Shown: piece after piece, positions 12,971-26,299 of the stretch
Layout of the letters: every line of letters begins with the position of its first letter
How positions within the stretch are numbered: position 1 is the first letter of the stretch
Source of the DNA: Niebla homalea
Lineage: Eukaryota > Ascomycota > Lecanoromycetes > Lecanorales > Ramalinaceae
Direction: 5' to 3'
Assembly (NCBI GenBank): GCA_019925105.1
Contig: JAHGAU010000025.1
Location: 682,001-746,000, forward strand
Length of the DNA: 64,000 nt
Notes under the pieces: model-generated
Told to the model about the DNA's origin: nothing
What the model saw: only the letters and a program-made list of their open reading frames with translations
Database searches by the model: none
Program-made: the position numbers and the translations under genes

Positions 12971-13146
12971 AAATATTTAATAATACTTATTTTAGATAAA
13001 TAAAGATTAAATAAATACCGGTTTTATCCTAATAATAATATTAAGTTTTACGGTTATTAATAAAATTAATAAGCCGATTATTATAGAATACCGAAATTAA
13101 TTTAACTAGATTTATAATATAAATCAATTAATCAATTAATTAATCA

Positions 13147-14090
13147 AATAATATTAATAAAATATAGTTATTAATTTATCTATTTTAAAAATTCTACATA
13201 TATTAATAATTTAAATAAAATTTGAATTTATTAATAAAATTTTTATTTAAAACTTGAAAATAATAAATAAAATAAATATTTAGGGGGCAAATAAATAGCG
13301 CAAGCGGAACGAGCAGAGCCAAAGATAATCTAAGAATTAATTAAATCTTTAAAGGGTCGGGGACATATTAAGACTTTTTCTTTTTAACCCGATCCAGATA
13401 AATAAGATTATTATAATAAAATAACAATAAAAAAACGATTTTACAGATATTAAATAATTAACCTTATTAAGCCTAACTATTACGATAAGGCCGGTAAAAA
13501 AAGGGTCCGGGGTTTAACGTTAAAATAAATGAATTAAATCTTATTTAATAAATACCGAATTAATTAATAAAGTATTTAAAAGGTATCGTAAAGAAAGTAA
13601 CGTAATATTAAAAAAATAACGCTTTATTTATAATATTTTTAAATTATATAATAATATTTCGTTTACGTTATTTTTATTATATTATTTTAAAACGATTACG
13701 TTTCTTTATAAGTAAATTAACGATTAAGTTATTTTACCCGATTAGGCTTAATAAGCCCCTGAATAAATAAGTTTAAATATTCCGGGAAAATAAATTATTA
13801 ACTTAATAAAAATAAATCGATTAATAATTAATAAATAAAACGGACTTCGGTCGTAATAATATAATATATAGTTATAAAGTAAGGTTTTTATTTAAATCGG
13901 GTTAACGTACGTTAAAGTAAATTAGGATTAACTTAATTAAAGTTTCTTTTTCCCGGTAAAGAAATAATTAAATAAAAATAAAGCTTATATTCTTATAAGG
14001 GAGTAAATAAAATGGCTAAGTTATTAATATTACGGAATACTGAAATTAACTTAATTAAATTTATATATAAATTAATTAATTAATTAAAAT
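13147..14090. other. Unresolved AT-rich DNA ending in a degraded LINE 3' end
   Basis: 13,147-13,990 holds RIP-like sequence without an open frame. It includes a GC-richer patch at 13,284-13,400 that matches nothing else here, and a 14-bp inverted repeat (CTTATTAAGCCTAA at 13,463 and its complement at 13,742). At about 14,025-14,090 the sequence ACTGAAATTAACTTAATTAA followed by TAATT-rich tail matches the LINE 3' consensus after C-to-T changes. The last part is therefore a plus-strand LINE 3' fragment. Confidence 0.5.
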
Positions 14091-14211
14091 TAATTAAAAT
14101 AAATATTTTAAAAATAAATATATATATTCTTATATTAATTATTTTAATAATTATTTTAATAATAAAATTAATAATAAAATTAATTAATTATAATTATTAT
14201 TTTTTAATATT

Positions 14212-14553
14212 TATTTAAAAATATATTATATAAAAATATATTATATAAAAATATATTATATAAAAATATATTATATAAAAATATATTATATAAAAATATA
14301 TTATATAAAAATATATTATATAAAAATATATTATATAAAAATATATTATATAAAAATATATTATATAAAAATATATTATATAAAAATATATTATATAAAA
14401 ATATATTATATAAAAATATATTATATAAAAATATATTATATAAAAATATATTATATAAAAATATATTATATAAAAATATATTATATAAAAATATATTATA
14501 TAAAAATATATTATATAAAAATATATTATATAAAAATATATTATATAAAAATA
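14212..14553. repeat. Perfect 15-bp minisatellite (ATATATTATATAAAA)n, left part
   Basis: The unit ATATATTATATAAAA repeats with an exact 15-bp period for about 22 copies; five successive 60-base lines are identical. The unit has no C or G, so RIP cannot alter it. The array stops where the tail of the minus-strand LINE-A starts and resumes at the other end of that element (20,334), so the LINE inserted into it. Confidence 0.95.
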
Positions 14554-15359
14554 TTAATTTATTAATTAATTAATTTATATTATGGATTTAATTAAGTTAA
14601 TTCCGGTATTCTTTAATACTTGGTTATTTAACTTTATTAATAACCATAAAAAAACCCGATATTTATAACGTTAAGAATAAAAACCGGTATTTACCCAGTT
14701 TTTAATTACGTTTTAAAAGTTAAAAATATTTATAACCGTTTAAAGAATAAGAATTTATTTATATACTTTTTTTAAGAAAACTTATAATATTATAATTAAA
14801 TTTATTTAAAAATTATTTTTAAATTTATTATTTTTCCGTTATTTTATAGGTATATTTAATATTAAAATTTTAAAATTCTAATTATATTATTAAATATCCT
14901 TATTAATATATATATTATTATTATTTTATTTATATAATTTTATTAATTAATATAATATTATTTTTTATACCGCTCTAATACTTATAGCCTTTTTAACCCT
15001 TTATTAAATATAATTTTCCCGTTATTACTTTTTACTTTTAAGTTAATAATAAAGTTTTTTAATTAAATTTTTAATTACTTTTTTTATTTCTTTGGTTAAA
15101 TTAAATTATAATAATAAACTTATAATTATTATAAATTTAACGGCCGCCTTAATACCCTTTTTATTAATAAGTATTTAATAATAATCGTTAATCCTTACCC
15201 TTTTAATTAATCCCGGTTTATGCTCCTTAAATAATAAATAAAAGATTAATATATATATGGCGTTTTACTTTTATTATTTATACTTATAATTAACGTTAAT
15301 TTAATTACCGGTATATATAATAAAAAGGAAATAAATTAAACCGTTTTTACTTATCCGGA

Positions 15360-18300
15360 GTTGGATTATTAACGTATTATTATTTTTTTTTATAATCCCG
15401 TAACGCCGGAAATACTTATTAATAATTTCATCGTTATTTAACGTTAAATATTATTATTTTTAAAAGATCGATTTTTTATATTTACGTTAATACTTAATTT
15501 ATTTCTTTATAGTTTATAGGGTAATTACCGTTAACTTTACTTTTATAACTTTTTTTTTCTATTATTTTTATTTTAAATAAAAGTTCATATATTCTTACGT
15601 TAACTTCTTAAATATAAATTAAATCAATTTCTTTTTTAACTTATTTTAATTTAACTTCCGTAAAAAGGGTAAATACCGTTTTTCTACGTTTTTTTATTTA
15701 AGGCTTTTTATAGTTCTGATAAATACGTTTATTTCTTATTAACGTAATTAAGTTCGTATCCCTTTTAAGCTTCATTTAGGTAATTATTTGGTCCAAAGCC
15801 AGTTTTATTAATAATATAAAAACTTTAAACTCTAATACCGGGACGGGAATTATTTTATATATTTTATTTATTATTTTTAAGTATTAATTTTAAACCTTTT
15901 ATAATTACCGGACGGACTTTTTTTATATTTAAACGTACCCTTAAATATATATTAAATAATTACCGTATATATTATTATAAGTTTTATAACCGCTTAATAA
16001 ACGGTTTTAGCTTTTTATAAGGTAGCTTTTTACGTTAATACCATAAGGTAAATAAGGCTTTTTTCCTGTAAAATTATCTTTTTTTAAATTTTTCTTATAT
16101 AACTTTTTTAATTTAATTTCCTATTAATTTATAAATTAAGTACCTTAATATTAATTTCCGGTTTTATTATTATATTACTTAAGTTTATTATAGCTATTAT
16201 ATTATATAATTTTAAGCTTTTTATTATATAAATAAACTTATATTTATATAAAATAAATTAAACTTTATATATCTTTATTTATTATAAATAGACTTTATAA
16301 GTTTATTTTAGTTTTAAATAATTTATATAAGTAAACGTATTATAGGTTAAAAAGTAAATATTATTAATAAAGCTTTTTACTTAAACCTTTTATTTTAATT
16401 TTATTAAGTCTTTAATAAACGGGCCGTTAAAGAATAAAAATAAAATTTGGGAAATAAGTAACCTTTAAGAAATCCCTATTATTATAAGTTTTATTATATT
16501 TATTTTCTATTTTAAGTTAATTAATATCGCTCGGTTATTTAAGAAACTCTTTATTTAATTTATAAGGAAAGGTAAAACCCCTTTTTTTATAAATTATATA
16601 GTAATTTTTAATAATTTACCTTATTAAATGCCTTTATAATATTTAAGGAAAAAAGACTTATAACGTACTTTTTCTTATAGCTTTATATTATATATATATT
16701 GTTAATTAAGCCTTTAAAAGTTATCTCCGTTAATTATTTTTTTATTATTTTTATTTATTAATTAAAAAGTAATTTATACCTTTTTACGTAGTTATTTAAA
16801 ATCTTTATAATTATTATCTTTAAAGCCTTTTTTAATATATAAAAGAGTATTATAGGTTTATATAACTTTACCTCTGAATAATCTGATTTAACCGGCTTCT
16901 TAAGGATAATCGTTTTAACCTCCTTAAATTTATAAAAGTAATATTTTATATTAAAGTAAACTTAAAATAAATAAATAAAGACCTTTCTGAATAACGACGT
17001 TATTATGGATAGGAATTTATTTAATATATTGTTAAGTTTAAAGGTTTTATCCTTTTTTAATTTATTAATTGCCTTAATTATTATTTCTTAAGTTATTATT
17101 TTATTTATTATTATTAATTTAAAATATATTATATTATCGATATTTATTAAATTAACTTCCGATAATAAAAGAAAGAATACTTTTTTAAGAGCCTTAATTT
17201 TACCGTTAAAGGTATTTATTATTATATTATTCAATATTTTTAAAAATAAAAACTTAAAAATAAATTTAAAATTTTTATTTTATTTTTTATTGTATTTTAT
17301 TAACTTCTAAATATTATAAAAGGAAACCGTTAAATTATATATTATAGCCCGGAAATATAATTATTTAATTTTTTAAATAATTTTCTCCTTTTTTTCTTAA
17401 GTTTCCTTTAGTTATTAAAGCGTTTTTTAATTTTTATATTTAATAACTTATTTTATAAGCGCTTTTATTTTTATAATTATTTTTATATATTTTTTATTTT
17501 AATAAATTTTAACTTTTTAAAATGGCTTTATTATTAAGATTATAACGTTAATTATTTCGTTTAAAACCTTTATTATCTGTTTTATAAAACGGTTAATTTA
17601 TTCTTTATTATTAAGCCGAGGGAGTTTTATTAATTAAGATATTATTTTTATTATTTTTATAAATATTTTAACTTCCTTAACCGTTTTTTACGCTTATTTA
17701 AATAATAAAAACGGAGTCATATTAACGGATTAATTTAAAATCGTTTATATCGGGACGTAATTTAAACCGTATCTTAAATCCTTTTAAGGTTTATATATTA
17801 TAATTAAGTTAATAATATTTTCCGAGCTGAATATTAAGTTAATTATAATTTTAAATTTATATTTTTTTTATATAATAGCTTTTTTTAACGTTAATAATAT
17901 AAGGTTAAACCGTATAATAATTATTAATAATTCTTTAAATTCAATATAATTAATTATATAACCGTTTTTATTTTATTAAATATAATAAAGATTAAAATCC
18001 TTTATTAAAAAATATTTATTAAATATAATTATAATATCCTTAAGTAATAGGATTATAAAAAGTCCTTTTTTATTAACCGGTAACGGATTATATATATTAT
18101 AAATATTTAAATTATCTTTAATATCCCTTTTTTATACGATCCGGAGTATATATAGGTTCCCTTTATAATAAATAACGTTTTAATTATTTATATTTAACCT
18201 TTTATTAATAAAAAAGTATATCCGCTTTATTTTATTACCCTTAAAGGTTAAATAAAAATTATTTTCCGGGTTAATTAAAAAATAAATATATAAATTATAT

Positions 18301-18480
18301 AATAGCTTTTATATCGCTATAATATTAATATCCTTTATTTTTTTAAATTTAAATATTAATATTATAGCTTTAATTATTTCTTTATATACGTTATATTATA
18401 TTATCCTTAATAACGTAAATATATTAAATATTAATATCCGTTAGGTTTTCCTTATTAACTTTTATTTATATAAATGGGTT
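15360..18480 (-). pseudogene. LA3 ORF2 (endonuclease and reverse transcriptase), broken
   Basis: Read on the minus strand, DNLNIYNIYNPL at about 18,118-18,083 marks the endonuclease and SFINNIYFLT at about 16,375-16,346 marks the reverse transcriptase catalytic loop, again Asn-Asn instead of Asp-Asp. Stops are dense. The ends are taken from alignment to the other LINE-A copies and are approximate. A 72-codon open stretch on the opposite strand (18,474-18,692) is a by-product of base composition. Confidence 0.7.
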
Positions 18481-18529
18481 TTTTTTTAAAATTAAGCGTT
18501 ATTTATTTTAATCTTTTTATTATAATAAT

Positions 18530-20320
18530 AATCTTAATCGGGCGGTCGGCCTTAAGGGTTAATATCGTTATAAGCTTCCTTTTTTTTATATTATCGGTTA
18601 TTACGTTTTATCTTTCCTTATTTAATAAGCTCCGTTTACGTTTTAAGATTATTTTTAATTATTTTACCGGTTTAAGTTTATATAAGTTATAATATTAAAT
18701 TTTAACCGTTATCTTAATCTTTTTATATTAAGTCTTTTTTATTCTTATTATATACCGTAAGTTTTACGCCGAGTAATTATTATTAATATACGTTACGTAT
18801 TTTAATGCGTTTTTCATTAAATCCTTTATTATTAAGTTAATATATTTATACGTATTATACCCTTTAATATATATTACGTATTTTATACTATTAAGGTACC
18901 TTATAATAATATATTTATACCCTTAATATTTAAAACATTAATAAATATCCGTTACTTAATTTTAAGGTTTTATTAATTTAAAAGATTTACTTTTTATTAC
19001 CTTTTTATTAAGGATATTATTATATATTCTTATTAACGGTACGCTTAAGATAACCGTAAAGTATTTCTTTATATAATTAGAAACGTTTAACTTCTTTATT
19101 ATAAAAGGGAAATTATAATTAATGATTTTTAATTTAAGGTAAAGGACCGTATTTTCCTTTTTTATCCGCTTTAAAATAACTTCCTTTTCCTTCTTTATAA
19201 ACCTTATTAAATATATCCCGTTTATTATAATAATAAAAAATTACCTTAATATTTTTGCCGTTTTATACCCCTTTTTACCGGTTTATCCCTTTAATTTCTT
19301 TAGCTTTTTTTTTACCTTTAATAAGGTTATATTAAGGAGGATATTCCCGTTTTATAGTTTATATATTATAATAATTTATTTTATTAATAACTTTCTTATT
19401 ACCTTAAACGTTTTTATTAATTATAATAAATTCATTTTTACCGTTATATTTCTTTCTTTTTTACTTAATAATTATATAATTATTATTTTTATTTTCCTTA
19501 ACGTTACCGTTTTCTTTTTTATTTTTACCTTTTTTACTATTAACGTTAATACCGTCTTTATAACCTTTATTATTTAACTTATCCCCGCTCCCTTTTTTAA
19601 AGTTTCCTCCGTTATTCCTTTATTTTATACGTATTTTTTCTATTTCTTTTTATTTTTATTTACCGGTATCTTTATTATTATCTTTTAAGCTCCGTATAGT
19701 CTTTTTAACTCCCTTAAACCTCTCCCTATATTTATATAAAAGTTTCTTATTCCCTATAATCTAATTTATAATATTAATTAAATCTTTAACGTAATATCTT
19801 TTTATATAGTTATAAGGAAACCTTTTAACGTTTTTATTATTTCCTTTTTTTAAATTTTTTTTTTACGTATTTAATAATTACCTTTTTTTAGAATTTATTT
19901 TTATTTATTTAATATCTTTTTATTTTTACTTAATTTTCTTTTAATTTATATATATTTAATAAAACTTTTTACGCCTCCGTTTACCCTTTATCCGTCCTTA
20001 CGTACCGTTTTTATCCCCTCCGGTTTTTATTTATTATTTTTTATAATAATATTTTTATATATTATATATATCTTTTTACGCGTATTTTATTAATTATAAA
20101 CTCTTTATTTAATTTAAAACCTTTTTATCTTATATTTATTACGTTATTTATATAACTTATTACCGTTCCTATTAACCTAGGCCGTTTACTTTTTCTCCCT
20201 TTTTATTTTTATTATTATTTTATTTTTATTTATTATATTTAAAATATTATCTTTATTATTATTTAAGCTATATATACGTATATCGTTTTTAACCTTTAAG
20301 GTCCCGTTATTTATTATTAT
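18530..20320 (-). pseudogene. LA3 ORF1 (gag-like), broken
   Basis: This is the counterpart of ORF1 in the other LINE-A copies, on the minus strand. The GTPEV-encoding start is still visible as ACGGGACCTTAAAGGTT. Stops begin within a few codons. No knuckle residues can be read. Confidence 0.6.
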
Positions 20321-20333
20321 TCTTATTTAAATT

Positions 20334-20420
20334 TTTATATAAAAATATATTATATAAAAATATATTATATAAAAATATATTATATAAAAATATATTATAT
20401 AAAAATATATTATATAAAAA
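20334..20420. repeat. 15-bp minisatellite, right part
   Basis: Five to six further copies of ATATATTATATAAAA, same unit and same strand phase as 14,212-14,553. The two blocks were one array before the LINE-A inserted. Confidence 0.9.
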
Positions 20421-20745
20421 ATAAAATTAATTTAATTATAATTTAATTTTTAAATAAAAGATTTTAAATAAATTTTTTTTATAAAATATAAATTATTTAA
20501 AATATATATAAATTATTTTTATTAATTTATTTTATTTATTAAATAATTTTAATTAATTAAAGATTTTAAAATTAAATTTTTTAATTTTTATATTAAAAAT
20601 AATAATAATTAAAAGAAAAAATAAAAATAAAAAAAAAAATAATTTTAATATAATTAAAAATATATTTAAAATATTATAATTTAAAATAAAATAAAAAAAT
20701 TAAAATAAAATAATTTTAATATATATTTAAAATTAAATATAAGAA
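20421..20745. other. A/T-only stretch
   Basis: Almost pure A and T, with runs of TTTAAAT and AATAAAA. I see no repeat unit, frame or element match. It may be the original flank of the minisatellite. Confidence 0.4.
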
Positions 20746-20746
20746 A

Positions 20747-21186
20747 GGATAACGATAAATAACGGGACCTTAAAGGTTTATAATAATACGTATACGTATA
20801 GCTTTAATAATAATGAAATAAAAGTTTTAAATATAATAAACGGAAATATAATAATAATAAAAATAAAGTAATAAATAAAAAATATACCCGTATTAATAAT
20901 ATCGCCGAGGGATAATATAAAAAACACGGTAATAAAATAAAAAAAATATTAAAAAAAAATAAAAATAAAAATTTATTAAAAATATATAATAAAACGCGTA
21001 AATCGCGTAATAGTAAAATAGTTAAAAAAAAATAAGTAAAAGCGTATAACGGTTATAATATATAATTTATTTAAAGTATAATAAGAAGAAATTACGGCTA
21101 AAATATAATCAATAATATAAATAAGATTTATAAAAATAAATAAACTTTATTAGAAAACGGGATAAAATTAAACGAAATTAAAATAT
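20747..21186 (+). mobile_element. LINE-B ORF1 5' fragment
   Basis: It begins with a degraded ORF1 start (AACGGGACCTTAAAGG) and follows the complete LINE-B 24,604-25,035 in order, including the AACGCGTAAATCGCGTAA block. It breaks off in the middle of ORF1 where the inverted fragment begins. Stops are frequent. Confidence 0.75.
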
Positions 21187-21189
21187 AAA

Positions 21190-21345
21190 TACCCCCGTTA
21201 ATACCCGCGGGCCGTTAATTTATTACCCCGTTCCTATTTATTATAACGTTTTTAATCGTTATACTTAAAATATTTACCCCGTCGTTATAAAAGCTATACG
21301 CGTACGTATCGTTTTGAACCTCTGGGGTCCCGTTTTTCGTCGTTA
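21190..21345 (-). mobile_element. Inverted LINE-B 5' end, about 155 bp
   Basis: On the minus strand this reads from ATAACGACGAAAAACGGGAC (near 21,345) to the GCCCGCGGGTATTAACGGGG block at about 21,190. It matches 35,327-35,485 closely. It is less mutated than its neighbours. It abuts plus-strand LINE-B that starts in the endonuclease domain, so this is a second candidate for a 5'-inverted (twin-primed) insertion. Confidence 0.7.
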
Positions 21346-24300
21346 TCCAGGTATAAAATCACTATTATATAATAAATTTATATATTTTTTAATTAACCTG
21401 GGCAACGGATTTTATTTAACGTTCAAGGGAAATAAATTTACCCGAATATATTTTTCTATTAATAAAAAAATAAATATTAATAATTAAAACATATTTTATC
21501 ACGGGGGAAACCTTTATATATTCCGGATTATATAAAAAGGTATAGCTAATAACGATTTTAATATTTATAACGTTTATAATTTACCGTTAAGAAACCGTTA
21601 AAAACCATTTATAATCTTATTATTCGAAAAACTATAACGGGAATTAAAGGAATATATTTTTTTAAAGCATTTTAACCTTTATTATAAAATATAAAACGAA
21701 AAAAAAAACTAAATACGCTAAACCTAAAAAATTATTATTAATAATCGCGTAGATCAATTTTAACTCTTTATACCCCAAAAAACGATTACGTAAAAAAATA
21801 AAGGTTTTTAAATAATAATCGATCTCGTATTTAACTTTAACGGGATTATAAATATAATAATTATTTATATTATTAAAAAGAATTTTAAATATAATTCGGA
21901 TTAAGTTTTAATATAAATAATATTTAATTAAAATATTAACGAAACGCTAATTCTAATAACGAAAAAAGTATAAAAAATAACGAAATATAATAAAATGATA
22001 ATATACGTAAAAATAAAACGGCCGGCTTTATTACCCGAGTTTCGGATTAAAGAATAAGTCGATAATTTCGTAAATAAAATTATAATCGTATTAAATAAAA
22101 TAATTAAAAAAACGGTCTTAATAATAAAGTTTTTTAAAAAAACTAAAATATATTGAAATAAAAAATATTTACAGATAATTATTAAAACGAAATCGTTAAT
22201 TAAATAAATAATTAAATATAAAAATTAAAAATTGATCGATATATTAAAAATTATTTAAAAATTTTTTTTTTTTTTAGAAAATCTAAATAAATAGTCTTCC
22301 GGTTATTAATATACGATTCCGTAATCTTTTTATAAAAAATTTAGAAATTAATTAAATACGGTAAAAAATAAAATAGGAAACCGAAACCGATTTTTAAGTT
22401 TTTTTTTTTTAAAAAAAAAACGGACAATTTTATAATCGTAATTTTTAACGATAAAATAAAGATTTTTTATAAAATATTTTTCCCGCCGCCGCCGGAAGCC
22501 GACTTAACCGTTATCGAAAAAATTATTTATTTTTATTTTTTTAACGATTAATAAAACGGTTATATTAATAATAATAATTAAAACAATTAACCGCCTGAAG
22601 AAAAATAAAACGTTTAAACCGATCGGGACTTTTAATAAATTTTTTTTTATAATAATAATATTGTTTGTTAAAGTTTTTATTTATTTATTTTAAATTTATT
22701 TAAATATCGGATATTATTTATAAAAATTTTAAAAAACAAAAATTATTATATTTAAAAAACCGGTAAAATTAAATTATTCGGAAATAAAAATATATCGTTT
22801 AATCGTTTTATTTTATATTTTAAATAAAGTTTTAAAAACCGTAATAACGAAGATTCTTAATAATTACGCTAAAAAATTTAATTTTTTCACGGATTAATCA
22901 ATAAAACCGAAAAAAAACAATTAATAAAAACGGTACTTAAAAATCTAATCGATAAGATTTATATAATATAAAATTATAATAAAAAATACGTAACGAATTT
23001 TTTATTTATTCAATATAATAAGAACGTTCAATAAAGTAAATTATTAATAATTATTTTATAATTTATAAATTAAAAAATATTGCCGTTTTTCGTTAATTAA
23101 AGGGCGAACTTCCTAAATAAAAAAATAACGTTCATTGATTTCAATTGAAAGATAAACCCGATAAAATTAGCTTTAACGGGTATTTTATAAATATCGCCGA
23201 TTTTTTTAGGTTTTTTTTTTTTTTTTTTTTAATAATTTATTTATTAAAAAATTTATTAAAGTAAAATTAAAAATTTAAATAAAAAAATTTATTAATAATA
23301 TTTATTTTTTCGTTTATAATATATTTACCGTTATTAATTATTTTAAGTTTAAATAAATATACGAAGTTTATTTCCGATAAGTAAAAACTTATAGAGCTTA
23401 ATTCATATTTTATAAATACGAATTAATTTATTTAATAAAATATCTGAAACTATATAATATAGTAGCGACGATAAATCCTATATAAATAACGGTTAAATTA
23501 AAAGTTAATATTAAAATTTTAAATTTATAAATAAATAATGAATTTAATTAAAAAGCTTATTTAAAAATTATTAATAAAAAAATAATAAATTAAATTTTTT
23601 TTTTTTTATATTTTTAATAACTTCAATATAAAAAACGACGTTATAAAATATTAAAACGGTTTATTAAGCGGTTGTAAAGCCCACAATAATATACGCTATA
23701 ATAATATAATATATAGCCGAAAGGACCCCGGGCTATAAGAAAACGTTAATTTAATAAATATAATGAATCTAAAACAAATATTTAAAAAAAATTAATAAAA
23801 TATAAAAAGCGACCCCGGTTTTAATATTAAAGTCGGAAGTATATATATTATTAATAAACTTAATTTTCAATTAAATAATAATTTAAATAAAACTGAAAAA
23901 AGATATTTATTTAATTATAATAATCGGTAATAAATAAATATATTAATATTTTAAAAAGCCAATAATAAAACGAAAAAAACCGGCGTTAACGGATTTTTTA
24001 TTTACGGTATTTAAATTAAATTAAATAAAAAGTGAATTGAATTCAATTTATATTAATCCGTTAATTTAAAACTCGGGAAATAATCCTTTTTTTATAACGT
24101 TTAAATTAAATTAAATAAAAAACGATTAATTAAAAACGAAAAAAGCTATTATTAAAAAAATTATTAAAATAAAAATAACCGCGATAATTTAATAAACAAT
24201 AAAACGTTAATCTAAAAAACAAAACCGATATAAGGAATTTATTTTATTAATATATAAATATCCGGGTTTAAACGAGGATAAAATTATAAAAAACTATTTT

Positions 24301-24576
24301 TAATAATATAATATTATAAAAAAAGAAATAGCGCGTTAATTATTTAATTTCGGACCGGAAAAAAGGGGCTAATTTATTTCTTATTTACGGTTTACGTAAA
24401 AAATAGAACGGATATTAGCTACGATTATAGTTAACGGAAATAAAATACGGGTTACGTATTAATCTTATATTTAATATATACGGAACGGAAACCCGAACTA
24501 ATAAAAAAAGTTGATACGAACGATTATCGAAAAATATTATTTACGAAACGGGGAATCCGTATTATTACGAGGTTTA

Positions 24577-24589
24577 TAATATTTACGGG
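24577..24589. repeat. Target site duplication, left copy (TAATATTTACGGG)
   Basis: The 13-mer recurs at 30,231-30,243 directly after the tail of the inner LINE-B. The outer LINE-B continues on both sides. Confidence 0.88.
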
Positions 24590-24603
24590 ATTCGGTTTAA
24601 AAG

Positions 24604-26250
24604 ATGGCGACGAACAACGGGACCCCAGAGGTTCACAAAGATATAAACGCGTATAGCTCTAGCGATAGCGAGGCAGGAGTTTTAAATATAACGAACGGAG
24701 GTATTATCATAATAAAAGATAAAGTAACGGGTAAGAAACATACCCGTATTAACGATATTACCGAGGAATAGTACGAATAATATAATAACGAAAAAATAAA
24801 TAAATATTAAAAAAGAAATAAGGATTAAAATTAACTAAGAATATATAACGAAACGCGTAAATCGCGTAACGGTAAAATAATAAAAAAAATAAAAGCGTAC
24901 GACGATTACGGTAAGTAACTTATTTAAAATAAAATAGGAGGAAATTACGGCTAAAATATAGCCAATAACATAAATAAGATTAATAAAAATAAATAAATTT
25001 TATTAAAAAATAAAAAAAAATTAAACGAAATTCAAACGAAAATAGAAAACTTAAATTTAAAAATAAAACGCGTAAATCGGGAAAAGGAACGCGGTTATAA
25101 TACTTATATTAAAACCGTTACCGAAAAAAGCGAATTAAATAACGCGAGTAATAAAAAGAATAATAAAATGAACGGCGAATTAAAAAAAAAAAAAAAGAGG
25201 GAAAAACGGCGATATTATAAAAAGCGCGAATAATTACGGTCCGTTTCGCGAACGTAAAAAAAAATAAAGAAAAATAATAAGAACAAACCCGATATAATTA
25301 ATAAAAACGTTTAAAACAATAAAGGAGCCGTTAATAAAATAAATCATTATAGTCCGGAAATTATAAAACGGAAATATCTTTTTGGATATAATATCGTTAA
25401 AAATCAAAAAAAAAATTTAAAAAACTAAAATATAAATAAATAAAAATATTTATTAAATAATAAAAATATTACGATAATCGTTTACGGTTATAATAAATAA
25501 CGGTTACGTCGAAAAATTTATTAACATAAAAAAATATTACGATAAAACGTATAAAACGGAAAAACGCGGTATTTTACCCGGGATTAAAAATTATAAAATA
25601 TAAATTCCCCCCGGTAACTAAAAGATTTAACGCGATAAAAAGGGTAAAAAAAAACTCGGTTATAATTTTAAATATAATTTCGATATGGATATATAATACT
25701 ATTTTAAATAAAAAAATTATTAAAAAAAGATTTTTTAAACTAATTATATTATAAAATAAAGCGGTAAATATTTATTAATATTTTAATTATTAAGGATATA
25801 ATTATAATATAATTAAATGTATTAATAAAACGAAATACGTTATATATATAAGAGAATATAATACTTATAAATATAAAAATATAATAGTAAAAAACCTCGT
25901 TAAGAATACGCTTAATTATACGGCGTATAATTAAACTAATTATTTAATATAAAATTCGGAATACTCGGTTAAAACGAAAGAAATTTTTAAAAAAAAGCTT
26001 CGGATTATTTATAAAATAATTAAATACGCGGAAAGAAAAAGTTAATAAATAACGACGGTAAAATAAATCCTAAAACGGGAATAAAACTAACTAAACGAAA
26101 ATAGCTAAATAAAAATTAAAAACGAAAAAAAAAGTTAAATAAAATCGTAATTCCGACATCGGGGAAACCGAATACGATAATAATAACGGCAAAAAAAGCC
26201 GGATAAAAAACGTTAGTTTTTTTAAAAAAAATCGTTATTAATTAAAATAA
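24604..26250 (+). pseudogene. LB2 ORF1 (gag-like), broken
   Basis: The start reads MATNNGTPEVHKDINAYSSS, followed by an acidic and Ser-rich stretch. Further on, Lys/Arg-rich and Asn-rich segments alternate with stops. At about 25,820-25,960 Tyr residues stand at the spacing expected for former zinc-knuckle cysteines (TGT to TAT). The end point is estimated from where the endonuclease frame of ORF2 becomes recognisable. Confidence 0.65.
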
Positions 26251-26299
26251 AAAAAATAAAACTAACGTAAAAATTATAAACGACGTAAATATCTAATAT

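Larger units (their letters stand above)
4822..13146 (+). mobile_element. LINE-B (LB1), 5'-truncated, split by a LINE-A
   Basis: LINE-B sequence begins inside the reverse transcriptase domain (KPDY-type block at about 4,915) and runs to 7,149. It resumes at 12,958 and ends at the (AATC)n-like tail at 13,123-13,146. The catalytic FVDD-type block reads FIDNIYLLTYN at about 5,421-5,453, so the second Asp has become Asn. Many stops are present. The inserted LINE-A (7,150-12,957) is flanked by a 13-bp duplication of LINE-B sequence, so this element is the older one. Together with the inverted piece at 4,437-4,812 it forms a twin-primed insertion. Confidence 0.85.
14555..20330 (-). mobile_element. 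Complete LINE-A (LA3) on the minus strand, strongly RIP-degraded
   Basis: On the minus strand the element runs from a degraded ORF1 start (ACGGGACCTTAAAGG, about 20,310) to a degraded tail (TAATT repeats at 14,556-14,578). Its 3' portion (14,579-14,900) matches the little-mutated fragment at 53,789-54,110 apart from C/T and G/A changes. It is flanked on both sides by the same 15-bp minisatellite. It is the most degraded full copy: even the start codon and tail have changed. Confidence 0.88.

Noticed and set aside
13463..13755. 14-bp inverted repeat that could mark a small DNA transposon or hairpin
   Set aside because: The match does not extend beyond 14 bp, there is no target duplication, and the inner sequence is unremarkable.
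14212..14553. CRISPR-like regular repeat
   Set aside because: Contiguous 15-bp units without spacers, A/T only, in a fungal setting. It is a minisatellite.
18474..18692. 72-codon plus-strand open frame, hydrophobic
   Set aside because: Antisense to LINE-A ORF2; Phe/Leu/Ile-rich only because of A/T composition.
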